A stretch of 58,095 bases of DNA from positions 1 through 58,095 of the forward strand of contig JAKSJQ010000009.1 of the NCBI GenBank assembly GCA_024402115.1. Reading direction: 5' to 3'. The position numbers were made by a program, and so were the translations under genes. Shown here piece after piece: positions 31,749-39,353 of this stretch. Every line of letters begins with the position of its first letter. Position 1 is the stretch's first letter. The notes below the pieces were generated by a model, which was given only the letters and a program-made list of their open reading frames with translations, did not search any database and was not told the origin of the DNA. This stretch comes from Bacteroidales bacterium (GTDB lineage: Bacteria; Bacteroidota; Bacteroidia; Bacteroidales; UBA932).

Positions 31749-32350
31749 ATCTTTCTTATTTTATCTATCGTTTCCTTGAGCATCCCAGGGTCCTTGACTC
31801 CCGGTTGGGTCTCGAACCTGCTGTTAAGGTCGAAGCCTGCCAGGTAGGGATGCGATACCTGGCCGAGCTCTGTGTCCGGGCCTATTCCTCCGCTCAGAAG
31901 GAAAGGCACGGGGCCGTCGTATAGTTCAAGCAGGCTCCAGTCGAAGCTCCTTCCGCTTCCTCCCACGCTGCTTGTCTTGGTGTCGAAGACGAAAAGGTCA
32001 CAGCAGTCCAGGTAGTCCTTCGTCCTTGCCATGTCCTCCGCTCCGGCTATGCTGAACGCCTTCATCACCTTGAGCCCCTCAGCCCTGAGAGCCGAGCAGA
32101 GAAGGGGCGTTTCCTGCCCGTGGAGCTGGACGTGGGAGAAGCCGTAGAGGGCGACCTTGTCCATGATGAAGTCCTCGTCATGGTTCACGAAGACTCCGAC
32201 CCTCGCTGCGTTCAACGGCATGTGGGAAGGCATGGATACTACCTTCCTGGGGGATTTCTCATAGAAGATGAATCCCATCATGTCGGGCCCAAGGGCCTCC
32301 ACCGTGCGGATGTTCTCCGCCTGCGTCATTCCACAGACCTTTACTATCAT
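31745..32350 (-). CDS. trpF: Phosphoribosylanthranilate isomerase
   Basis: Amadori rearrangement of PRA to CdRP, the third tryptophan step. It has 201 residues, normal for monofunctional TrpF. VKVCGMT at the N terminus has the catalytic Cys, GFIFYEKSPRKV follows, then FSHVQLHGQETP, and FDTKTSSVGGSGRSFDW carries the general acid Asp and the phosphate-binding loop. LSGGIGPDT and FDLNSRFETQPGVKD close the barrel (SxxExxPGxKD motif). Overlaps trpC and trpA by 4 bases (ATGA) on either side, indicating coupled translation. Confidence 0.96.
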   Translation of the reverse strand: MIVKVCGMTQAENIRTVEALGPDMMGFIFYEKSPRKVVSMPSHMPLNAARVGVFVNHDEDFIMDKVALYGFSHVQLHGQETPLLCSALRAEGLKVMKAFSIAGAEDMARTKDYLDCCDLFVFDTKTSSVGGSGRSFDWSLLELYDGPVPFLLSGGIGPDTELGQVSHPYLAGFDLNSRFETQPGVKDPGMLKETIDKIRKI

Positions 32351-33138
32351 AACTCTGCTATGAATTCTCTGAGTGCCTTGCCCGGGTCCTCGTGCTTCAT
32401 GAAGTTCTCTCCCATGAGGAAGCCCCTGAAGCCTTTCTCGCGGAGAGCCCTTACCTTGGCAGGGTCCGAGATTCCGCTCTCCGACACGAGCACCTTGTCG
32501 ATCGCGTTGGCCCTGAGAGCCTCTGCCAGATCGAAGGAGTTCTGGATGTCGGTGTGGAAGGTTCCGAGATTGCGGTTGTTGATTCCCACCATGTCGGCAT
32601 CGAGCCTGGCGTATTCCATCTCCTCAGGAGAGTGGGTCTCGAGCAATACCTCGAGTCCGAGCTCATGAGCCTTCTCGATGAGTTCCCTGCACTCGTCCAC
32701 GCTCAGGCAGGCCGCGATCAGCAGGACAGCGTCCGCACCGATCTCGCGTGCCTCGTAGAGCTGGTACTCGTCTATGATGAAATCCTTTCTGAGGATAGGG
32801 ATGTCGACCATCGGCCTCACCATCCTGACGAAGTCCTGGCAGCCGCCGAAGTACTTGTAGTCGGTGAGTATGCTGAGCGCGGATGCTCCGGAAGCCTCAT
32901 AGGAAGGGATCACCTCCATAGGCTTGGCGTCCTCGTGGATCCAGCCCTTCGAAGGGGACTTGCGCTTGAACTCGGAGATGATGCCGTAGGGCGAGGAGGC
33001 GAGCGCAGCACGCATGCTGCGTGTGCTGCGCGGCGCCGCGAGGGCAGCCTCGCGGACGGCGTCCAGAGGACGCGCGCTCCTCGCCGCCTCCACCTCGAGC
33101 CTCTTGTCGGCCACTATTTCTGTGAGTATGTCCTTCAT
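32347..33138 (-). CDS. trpC: Indole-3-glycerol-phosphate synthase
   Basis: Ring closure of CdRP to indole-3-glycerol phosphate. It has 263 residues. IISEFKRKSPSKGWI contains the family's catalytic Lys. Further marks are SALSILTDYKYFGG, PILRKDFIIDEYQLYEAREI, GLEVLLETHSPEE, VGINNRNLGTF and SESGISDPAKV. It begins at the last base of trpD (TGATG) and overlaps trpF by 4 bases. It is separate from TrpF, unlike the enterobacterial fusion. Confidence 0.96.
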   Translation of the reverse strand: MKDILTEIVADKRLEVEAARSARPLDAVREAALAAPRSTRSMRAALASSPYGIISEFKRKSPSKGWIHEDAKPMEVIPSYEASGASALSILTDYKYFGGCQDFVRMVRPMVDIPILRKDFIIDEYQLYEAREIGADAVLLIAACLSVDECRELIEKAHELGLEVLLETHSPEEMEYARLDADMVGINNRNLGTFHTDIQNSFDLAEALRANAIDKVLVSESGISDPAKVRALREKGFRGFLMGENFMKHEDPGKALREFIAEL

Positions 33139-34133
33139 CAGCTGTTGATCTCGACGAATTTCCTGAATGTCTCGAGCGCCTTTCCGCTCTCGAGTGACTC
33201 GCGTGCTATCTGGACGGACTCCTCGATGGAGAGGTTCCTGTCCACCACGGCGATGCCGCAGGCCGCGTTTGCGAGTATGACGTTCTTCTGGGCCTCGGTA
33301 GACCTTCCCTCGAGGACTGCATCGAAAATCTGCATCGCTTCCGCAGGGGTCTCGCCTCCGTAGATGTCCTCAGGGTTCACGTAGTTGAATCCCATGTCCT
33401 TCGGCGTGAACACCTTCTCGAAGTTGTTGGTCACGAGCTTGAAGCCGCTGGTGAGCGAGATCTCGTCGTAGCCGTCGTAGCTGGTCACGACTCCGAAGTT
33501 GTCGCCTATCTTCTGATGGGCGTTCACGTAGATCCTCATCTGGGCCTGGTTAGCAGTGCCGTGGAAGGAGTTCTTCGGATGGCAAGGGTTCACGAGCGGG
33601 CCGAGTATGTTGAAGCAGGTCGGAATCGCGAGAGCCTTCCTCACCGGTCCTACGAACTTCATTCCGTAGGCGAAGAGAGGGGCGTGGAAATAGCAGATTC
33701 CAGCCTCCTCGAGTGACTGACGGAGCTTGCTCTCGTCGTCTGTGAACTTCACTCCGTGGCCCTGGAGCACGTTGGATGCGCCGCTCACCGATGAGCTTCC
33801 GCCGTTTCCGTGCTTGGTGACCTTGTAGCCAGCGCCTGCAATTACGAAGGCCGAGCAGGTCGAGATGTTGAAGGTGTTTTTTCCGTCACCGCCGGTACCG
33901 ACGATGTCGAGGGTGTTGTAGTCGTCGAGGTTGATCCTCTTTCCTGTCTCGAGCAGTCCGTCGCGGAATCCGAGGACCTCGTCTACTGTCGCTCCGCGGG
34001 TCTGGATCGCCATGAGCATGGCTGCGATCTGGCAGTCATTGTACTTCTGCTCCACTATGTTGAGCATTATCGAATGGGTGTCCTCCCTGGTGAGGAGTTC
34101 GCCCTCCATGAGTCTCTTGAGATATTCTTTCAT
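33138..34133 (-). CDS. trpD: Anthranilate phosphoribosyltransferase
   Basis: Joins anthranilate and PRPP. It has 331 residues, normal for the monofunctional enzyme. PRPP-binding signature DIVGTGGDGKNTFNISTCSA, then KVTKHGNGGSSSVSGASNVL, PLFAYGMKFVGPVRKALAIP with the anthranilate-contact Arg, and FNILGPLVNPCHPK. It is not fused to TrpG here; trpG ends 4 bases upstream. It overlaps trpC by one base. Confidence 0.96.
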   Translation of the reverse strand: MKEYLKRLMEGELLTREDTHSIMLNIVEQKYNDCQIAAMLMAIQTRGATVDEVLGFRDGLLETGKRINLDDYNTLDIVGTGGDGKNTFNISTCSAFVIAGAGYKVTKHGNGGSSSVSGASNVLQGHGVKFTDDESKLRQSLEEAGICYFHAPLFAYGMKFVGPVRKALAIPTCFNILGPLVNPCHPKNSFHGTANQAQMRIYVNAHQKIGDNFGVVTSYDGYDEISLTSGFKLVTNNFEKVFTPKDMGFNYVNPEDIYGGETPAEAMQIFDAVLEGRSTEAQKNVILANAACGIAVVDRNLSIEESVQIARESLESGKALETFRKFVEINS

Positions 34134-34137
34134 CTTA

Positions 34138-34701
34138 TCAAGCTTTCAACCAATTGCTAATTATAGTCTTTCCTTCGGGAGTGAGAACGCTCTCCGGGTG
34201 GAACTGTATGCCCTTTATGTCCATGGTCCTGTGCCTGAGCGCCATCACCTGGCCCTCGTCGCTGGTCGCCGTGATCTCGAGGCAGTCAGGCATGCTGGCC
34301 GCGTCGACCACCCATGAGTGGTACCTTCCGACCATGATCTCTTCCGGCAGTCCGGCGAAGATTGGGTCGTCAGAACAGATGTGCGCCGGTGTCTGGACAC
34401 CGTGGAAAACGTCGTCGAGGTTGACGAGCGTGCCTCCGAACACCTCTCCGATCGCCTGCTCGCCGAGGCAGATGCCGAGCATAGGCTTCCTGCCCGCGTA
34501 GGTGCGGATGACGTCCTGGAGCAGTCCGGCCTCAGACGGGATTCCGGGGCCAGGGGAGAGCATGATCGTGTCGAAGCCCTCGAGGTCCGCGAGACGGAAC
34601 TGGTCGTTCCTGTAGACGGTGATGTCCGCTCCGAGTTCCTTCACGAGGTGGACGAGGTTGTATACGAACGAATCGTAATTGTCTATCATCACTACTTTCA
34701 T
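34138..34701 (-). CDS. trpG: Anthranilate synthase component II (glutamine amidotransferase)
   Basis: Supplies ammonia from glutamine to TrpE. It has 187 residues, the standard length. Class I GATase marks are YDSFVYNLVHLV, MLSPGPGIPSEAG, the nucleophile Cys elbow LGICLGEQAIGE (usual form GVCLGHQ, with Glu in place of His) and the His-Glu dyad IQFHPESVLTPEG. Preceded 12 bases upstream by trpE and followed 4 bases later by trpD. Confidence 0.95.
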   Translation of the reverse strand: MKVVMIDNYDSFVYNLVHLVKELGADITVYRNDQFRLADLEGFDTIMLSPGPGIPSEAGLLQDVIRTYAGRKPMLGICLGEQAIGEVFGGTLVNLDDVFHGVQTPAHICSDDPIFAGLPEEIMVGRYHSWVVDAASMPDCLEITATSDEGQVMALRHRTMDIKGIQFHPESVLTPEGKTIISNWLKA

Positions 34702-34713
34702 GTCCTTTCCTCC

Positions 34714-36123
34714 TTACATCTTTTCTGCCATCTCGATCGCCTTGCGGAGGGCGCCGAGCTTGTTGTTCACTTCCTGAAGCTCATATTCCGGATCGCTCTT
34801 CGCGACGATTCCGCCTCCGGCCTGGAACCAGAGCTCCTGATTTCTGCTCACGAACGAGCGGATGGTGATCGCCTGGTTGAGCGAACCGTCGAAGGAGATG
34901 CTTCCGACGCAACCGCCGTAGGCTCCTCTGTTGTGAGGCTCATACTCGGAGATGAGCTGCATCGCGCGTACCTTCGGAGAACCGGAGAGAGTGCCGGCAG
35001 GGAAGGTGTCGATGAAGGTCTTCACCGGATCGGCGCCTTCGTCCAGCTGTCCGCTCACGCGACTCACCAGGTGGATGACGTGCGAATAGTACTGCAGTTC
35101 CTTGTAGAAGTCCACCTTGACTCCGTGGCAGTTCCTCGAGAGGTCATTCCTCGCAAGATCCACGAGCATCACGTGCTCCGCGTTCTCCTTAGGGTCGTTG
35201 CGGAGATACTCGGCGTTCCTGGAGTCCTGCTCGTCGTTGCCAGTCCTCTTCGTGGTGCCGGCGATAGGGTCGATGTACGCTGTGCCCTTCTCGATGCGGC
35301 AGTGGGTCTCAGGAGACGAACCGAAGATGCGGAAGCCGCCGAAGTCCATGTAGAAGAGGTATGGGGACGGGTTGATGCTCCTCAGAGCCCTGTAGAGCTT
35401 GAAGTCATCACCTTCATATTTCTGTACGAACCTTCTCGAGAGCACGATCTGGAAGACGTCGCCTCTCTTGCAGTGCGCGATGCCCTTGCGTATGTTGTCC
35501 TTGTGCTGCTCGTCGGTGAGAGGGGAGCTGACCTCGCCCACAGGCTTGAAGATCATGTCGCCGTTGTTCTGGCGGTTGAGCACATGCTCGATGCTTGCGA
35601 TGCTCGGAGCCTGGCCCTCGGTGAGGAGCTCGTGGATGGACATCCTGTTGTTGAAGTGGTCGAACTCGATCACATACCTGAATAGTATGTAGAGCATGTC
35701 AGGAGCATCGTTCTTCTCGAGTGTCTCGTCCTTCACGGCAATTCCTTCGAAGTACCTCACCGCGTTGAAGGAGGTGAAGCCCCAGAGCTGGCAGCAGCGG
35801 AGCGCAGCCTCATTGTCGCTCTCGAAGCTGAATGCGCGCATGAACTCGCCGATGATGGCGTCGCTCATGTAGTTCTTGTCGATCTCGTGCTCGAAGACCT
35901 GGCCGTCAGGGTAGATGCACCTTCCGATGCCATGGCCTATGCTGACCTGCGCGATAGGGTCGAGCGCGATGTATGAATGGGAGTTCTTTCCGGTGTGGTA
36001 GTCGCTGCTCTCCATCAGGATAGACTGGGGAGAGACGTCGCGAAGCCTCAGGTAGGCGGCCACCGGGGTGTACATGTCACCGAGCAGAGTCTTGCTCGCT
36101 GTCTTGTAGCTGTATCTTGCCAT
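34714..36123 (-). CDS. trpE: Anthranilate synthase component I
   Basis: Converts chorismate to anthranilate. It has 469 residues. The N-terminal part has the feedback-binding region ILMESSDYHTGKNSHSY (form of the LLES motif), and the C-terminal chorismate-binding domain shows ISPSPYLFYMDFGGFRIFGS with SSPET, DPIAGTTKRT, EHVMLVDLARNDL, FPAGTLSGSPKVRAM and GSISFDGSLNQAITIR. Tryptophan feedback inhibition is therefore expected in addition to attenuation. Gap of 4 bases after trpB, 12 bases before trpG. Confidence 0.96.
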   Translation of the reverse strand: MARYSYKTASKTLLGDMYTPVAAYLRLRDVSPQSILMESSDYHTGKNSHSYIALDPIAQVSIGHGIGRCIYPDGQVFEHEIDKNYMSDAIIGEFMRAFSFESDNEAALRCCQLWGFTSFNAVRYFEGIAVKDETLEKNDAPDMLYILFRYVIEFDHFNNRMSIHELLTEGQAPSIASIEHVLNRQNNGDMIFKPVGEVSSPLTDEQHKDNIRKGIAHCKRGDVFQIVLSRRFVQKYEGDDFKLYRALRSINPSPYLFYMDFGGFRIFGSSPETHCRIEKGTAYIDPIAGTTKRTGNDEQDSRNAEYLRNDPKENAEHVMLVDLARNDLSRNCHGVKVDFYKELQYYSHVIHLVSRVSGQLDEGADPVKTFIDTFPAGTLSGSPKVRAMQLISEYEPHNRGAYGGCVGSISFDGSLNQAITIRSFVSRNQELWFQAGGGIVAKSDPEYELQEVNNKLGALRKAIEMAEKM

Positions 36124-36127
36124 CGTC

Positions 36128-37309
36128 TTATTTCTTGTAATAGTTAAGGTAGGTCTCGATGTCCTTGTCGCCTCGTCCGGACACTGTCAGCACGACCACG
36201 TCCTCTGGATTGAACTTCATCTTCGGAAGGGCACCGAGTGCATGTGCGCTCTCGAGAGCGGGGATGATACCCTCGAGGCGGGTGAGCTCATAGGCGGCCG
36301 CGATGGCCTCGTCGTCGTTCACCGCAAGCACCTTGGCCCTCTTGTGCGCTGCCATGTTTGCGTGCATGGGACCGATGCCAGGGTAGTCGAGACCTGCGCT
36401 GATCGAATATGGTTCCTCGATCTGGCCGTCCTCGCTCTGGATGACGTAGCTCTTCGCTCCGTGGAGGATTCCGACCTTTCCGAGCGCGATCGTCGCTGCG
36501 GTCTTTCCTGTGTCGATTCCGTATCCGCCGGCCTCGGCGAGCACGATCTTCACCCTCTCGTCGTCGATGTAATGGTACACTGTGCCGCCGGCGTTCGAGC
36601 CGCCGCCCACGCATGCGATGAGGTAGTCAGGGTAGTCCCTTCCTTCCTTCTCGGCGATCTGTTCCTTGATCTCCTTGCTGATCACGGACTGAAGCCTTGC
36701 GACCATGTCAGGATATGGGTGCGGACCCACGGTGGATCCGATGATGTAGAAGGTGTCGGCAGGATGGCAGCACCAGTCGCGGATGGCCTCGTTGGTGGCG
36801 TCCTTGAGGGTCATGTTGCCGGACTCCACAGGAACAACGGTCGCGCCGAGCATCTTCATCTTCTCCACGTTCACGTGCTGGCGCTTCACGTCGGTCGCGC
36901 CCATGTATACGACGCACTCCATGTTCATGAGCGCGCATACGGTCGCGGTGGCCACTCCGTGCTGTCCTGCTCCGGTCTCGGCGATGATCCTGGTCTTGCC
37001 CATGTGCCTTGCGACGAGTATCTGACCCACTGTGTTGTTGATCTTGTGGGCACCCGTGTGGTTGAGGTCCTCGCGCTTGAGATATATCTTGGCTCCATAT
37101 TTCTGGGAGAGCCTGTTTGCATAATAGAGAGGGCTAGGGCGTCCCACATAGTCGCGCAGAAGCTGGTTGTACTCCTTCTGGAAGCTCTCGGACTCGATGA
37201 TTCCGAGGTACTGCTCCTGGAGGTCGGTCACGCACTTGTGGAGTATCTCGGGGATGTACGCACCTCCGAATTCGCCATAATAACCGTCTTTGTCTACTAG
37301 ATAGCTCAT
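36128..37309 (-). CDS. trpB: Tryptophan synthase beta subunit
   Basis: PLP enzyme joining indole and serine to tryptophan; first structural gene of the operon, as is typical of Bacteroidota (trpBEGDCFA). It has 393 residues (TrpB1 type). The PLP Lys is Lys89 in [23 protein letters not shown] follows, and the phosphate loop is [22 protein letters not shown] and [17 protein letters not shown] close the chain. It is preceded by a leader with a Trp-rich peptide and an attenuator (37336-37477). Confidence 0.97.
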   Translation of the reverse strand: MSYLVDKDGYYGEFGGAYIPEILHKCVTDLQEQYLGIIESESFQKEYNQLLRDYVGRPSPLYYANRLSQKYGAKIYLKREDLNHTGAHKINNTVGQILVARHMGKTRIIAETGAGQHGVATATVCALMNMECVVYMGATDVKRQHVNVEKMKMLGATVVPVESGNMTLKDATNEAIRDWCCHPADTFYIIGSTVGPHPYPDMVARLQSVISKEIKEQIAEKEGRDYPDYLIACVGGGSNAGGTVYHYIDDERVKIVLAEAGGYGIDTGKTAATIALGKVGILHGAKSYVIQSEDGQIEEPYSISAGLDYPGIGPMHANMAAHKRAKVLAVNDDEAIAAAYELTRLEGIIPALESAHALGALPKMKFNPEDVVVLTVSGRGDKDIETYLNYYKK

Positions 37310-37335
37310 TGTATTATCGTTTTATATTCTATTTC

Positions 37336-37371
37336 AAAAAATCGAGCCCTGTCGCAGTGCGCCAGAGCTCG
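37336..37371 (-). terminator. trp attenuator (terminator hairpin)
   Basis: On the minus strand CGAGC-T-CTG-G-CGC pairs with GCG-A-CAG-G-GCTCG (37343-37371) over a 3-base loop and is followed by A and six T (37336-37341). It ends 26 bases before the trpB start. Confidence 0.9.
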
Positions 37372-37394
37372 TTCATGTATCCTATACATACGAA
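37369..37394 (-). promoter_or_regulatory. trp antiterminator hairpin
   Basis: TCGT-ATGTAT, loop AGG, ATACAT-(GA)-ACGA. Its 3' strand takes the first three bases of the terminator's 5' arm (CGA, 37369-37371), so the two folds exclude each other. An upstream weak hairpin (GGT-TAG-ACC with flanking AAG/CTT, 37392-37406) can occupy the 5' side. Confidence 0.75.
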
Positions 37395-37411
37395 GGTCTA
37401 ACCTCTTACGA

Positions 37412-37462
37412 CTACTTGAGTTGTAACAGGCGCCACCACCAATATGCGTTCATATTCATCAT
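37412..37462 (-). CDS. trpL: trp operon leader peptide (16 residues, three consecutive Trp)
   Basis: A very short open frame on the minus strand, MMNMNAYWWWRLLQLK then TAG. Three TGG codons in a row (37433-37441) follow a Tyr codon. With scarce charged tRNA-Trp the ribosome stalls at TGG and leaves the antiterminator free to form; with ample Trp it reads to the stop, and the terminator forms instead. The frame lies 21 bases downstream of the -33/-7 pair and 102 bases upstream of trpB. Three ATGs can serve as start (37462, 37459, 37453), all in the same frame. ATG 37462 is 7 bases after the -7 box. Confidence 0.88.
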   Translation of the reverse strand: MMNMNAYWWWRLLQLK

Positions 37463-37469
37463 GACAACA

Positions 37470-37500
37470 CAAAAGTACCTATCTATTCCCATAAAAGCAA
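37470..37500 (-). promoter_or_regulatory. Promoter of the trp operon
   Basis: On the minus strand a -33 TTG (37498-37500), a 20-base spacer and a -7 TACTTTTG (37470-37477). The predicted start point is within 1-3 bases of the leader-peptide ATG (37462). Confidence 0.7.
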
Positions 37501-37576
37501 GAATTTTCTGATTTTTCTTAACTTCGCCAAATATAAATATGTGTGGGTTGGTACCACATTCCGACGGATACTGATG

Positions 37577-39352
37577 ATGAACGAAAAGTCAATTGGATAT
37601 ACAAAATGGGCATTGAGCGCGGCTCTCGTGCTAGCGACAGCGTGCTTCTTCGCCTTTCCTTACAGATATCACCTCTATTTCCATGAGCAGAACCAGCTCT
37701 TGCTCCTGACATGGGACTACTTCTTCAAGGCGGTCTCCGTTCCCGGCGGACTTGCAGACTGGATGGGGGAGTTTGTGGTGCAGCTGTTCAGGCTCGTCTA
37801 TCCCTCAGCCTTGATTCTCGGCCTCCTCGTCGGCAAGGCACAGGTTCTTTCCGCAAGGCTCATGGAGCAGTTCTCCGGCAAGGACGGCCTACTCTCGTGG
37901 GTGCTGAGTTTCATCCCAGCCATCCTTATGCTCGTGTTCTTGGTGAGCGACGATGCCTTGGTCGGCGGAGCCGTAGCGCTTGTCCTGAGCATTTCGTGTC
38001 TTTATGGATATGTCCATATCAAGGCTGACAGCCTGCGAAGGATAGTCGGAGCCGCGTCTGTGTTCGTCGCATATTGGCTCATCGGTCCGTTCGCCTTGCT
38101 GCACGTTGCCGGCATGCTCGCATACGAGATAGTCGTGCGCAGGTCTCTTTCTCCGGTATTCATCGCGTCGGTGGTTCTGATAGCGCTTCTGAGCCCAGTC
38201 GTTTCGCATCTCTTCGTGCCTGTACGCTATCCCGAGTTCTTCTACGGAATCCACTATGGCAGGGTGTCGGGCGACGTTGCCTGGTGGCTCTGGAGCGCAG
38301 ATTTACTTCTCTGCGTGATGGTCGTGCTGGCGGCAATGTCGACATATCTTCGTCCTCTCGGCGCGAAGATGAACCTCGGACTTTCTGCCGTCCTTGTGGT
38401 CATCCTATCCATTGTCGGCGTCAAGATGGTCTCTTCGGTGCGCAATGATGTGATAGAAAGGACATTGATGTATGATAAGCTGTATGTCGATGCGGAATAC
38501 GACAAGATCATCGCCGAGTGCTCGAAGGAACTTCCCGAGGATGCGTTCACGGCTTTGGTGTACAACAACCTTGCGCTGGCTCAGAAGGGCCTGCTGCTCG
38601 AGGACATGTTCACGTTCCCGCAGATCGGCATCACAGGACTCCTCCCCGAGTATGAGGGCGGATATTTCTCCCAGATCGCATGTGCGGAGGTCCTGATGCA
38701 GATAGGCTTCGTGAGTTCAGCCCACAGGCTGTTCTTCGAGGCTCAGGAGTCAGTCCCGGCCCACAGGAAGACGGCCCGCTGCTACAAGGCTCTGGCAAGG
38801 ACAAATATCATCATGGGTTATGAGGAAGCGGCGCGCAAGTATCTCGATGCCCTGTCGCACACCCTCTTTTACAAGCATTGGGCGAAGGAGACTCTCGCTC
38901 TGCTCGGCGACGAGAAGGCGATAGGCGAGCATCCTATCTACGGAGCCATACGCCGCAGGATGCCTCGCAACTTCGACATGCTCTTCAATGTCGACAACCT
39001 CACGAGGGCCCTCGGAATGCTCTGCCTCGAGAATCCCGGCAACATCATAGGAATCCAGTATCTTTTGGGATATTGCCTGATCAAGGGTGACCTCAATTCC
39101 TTTGCTACATTCTACAGCTCTGCCAACTTCAAGGAGCAGCCTCGCGCATGTCAGGAGGCCGCTGCGATGATTCCTGGCCATCCTAAGGCCACAGAGGGGG
39201 CAGTCAACCGTTTCCGCCAGTTCAACCTTGACATCCAGCAGAAGAAGGATGTTTCCTACTTGAAGAGGACCTACGGAGACAGCTACTGGTACTACTACTC
39301 GATGATGCAGGCTCTCAATGCCCAGCAGCAGAACACCCAGAAACAGAACTAA
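37577..39352 (+). CDS. DUF6057-like membrane protein with helical-repeat C-terminal part
   Basis: Function unknown; identified only as resembling DUF6057 proteins of Bacteroidota. It has 591 residues from ATG 37577 (ATG 37574 and an upstream frame start at 37541 are alternatives). The first about 290 residues hold eight or nine hydrophobic segments (for example ALSAALVLATACFFAFPY, LILGLLVGKAQVLS, LSFIPAILMLVFLVS, LSAVLVVILSIVGVKMV). The rest is soluble and helical, with TPR-like pairs (YNNLALAQKGLLL, AHRLFFEAQESVPAHRKTAR). A lipoprotein with a beta-propeller starts 1 base after the stop, so the two are co-translated. It is divergent from the trp operon; only a weak TAACTTCG box (37519-37526) is seen upstream. 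Confidence 0.7.
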   Translation: MNEKSIGYTKWALSAALVLATACFFAFPYRYHLYFHEQNQLLLLTWDYFFKAVSVPGGLADWMGEFVVQLFRLVYPSALILGLLVGKAQVLSARLMEQFSGKDGLLSWVLSFIPAILMLVFLVSDDALVGGAVALVLSISCLYGYVHIKADSLRRIVGAASVFVAYWLIGPFALLHVAGMLAYEIVVRRSLSPVFIASVVLIALLSPVVSHLFVPVRYPEFFYGIHYGRVSGDVAWWLWSADLLLCVMVVLAAMSTYLRPLGAKMNLGLSAVLVVILSIVGVKMVSSVRNDVIERTLMYDKLYVDAEYDKIIAECSKELPEDAFTALVYNNLALAQKGLLLEDMFTFPQIGITGLLPEYEGGYFSQIACAEVLMQIGFVSSAHRLFFEAQESVPAHRKTARCYKALARTNIIMGYEEAARKYLDALSHTLFYKHWAKETLALLGDEKAIGEHPIYGAIRRRMPRNFDMLFNVDNLTRALGMLCLENPGNIIGIQYLLGYCLIKGDLNSFATFYSSANFKEQPRACQEAAAMIPGHPKATEGAVNRFRQFNLDIQQKKDVSYLKRTYGDSYWYYYSMMQALNAQQQNTQKQN

Positions 39353-39353
39353 G

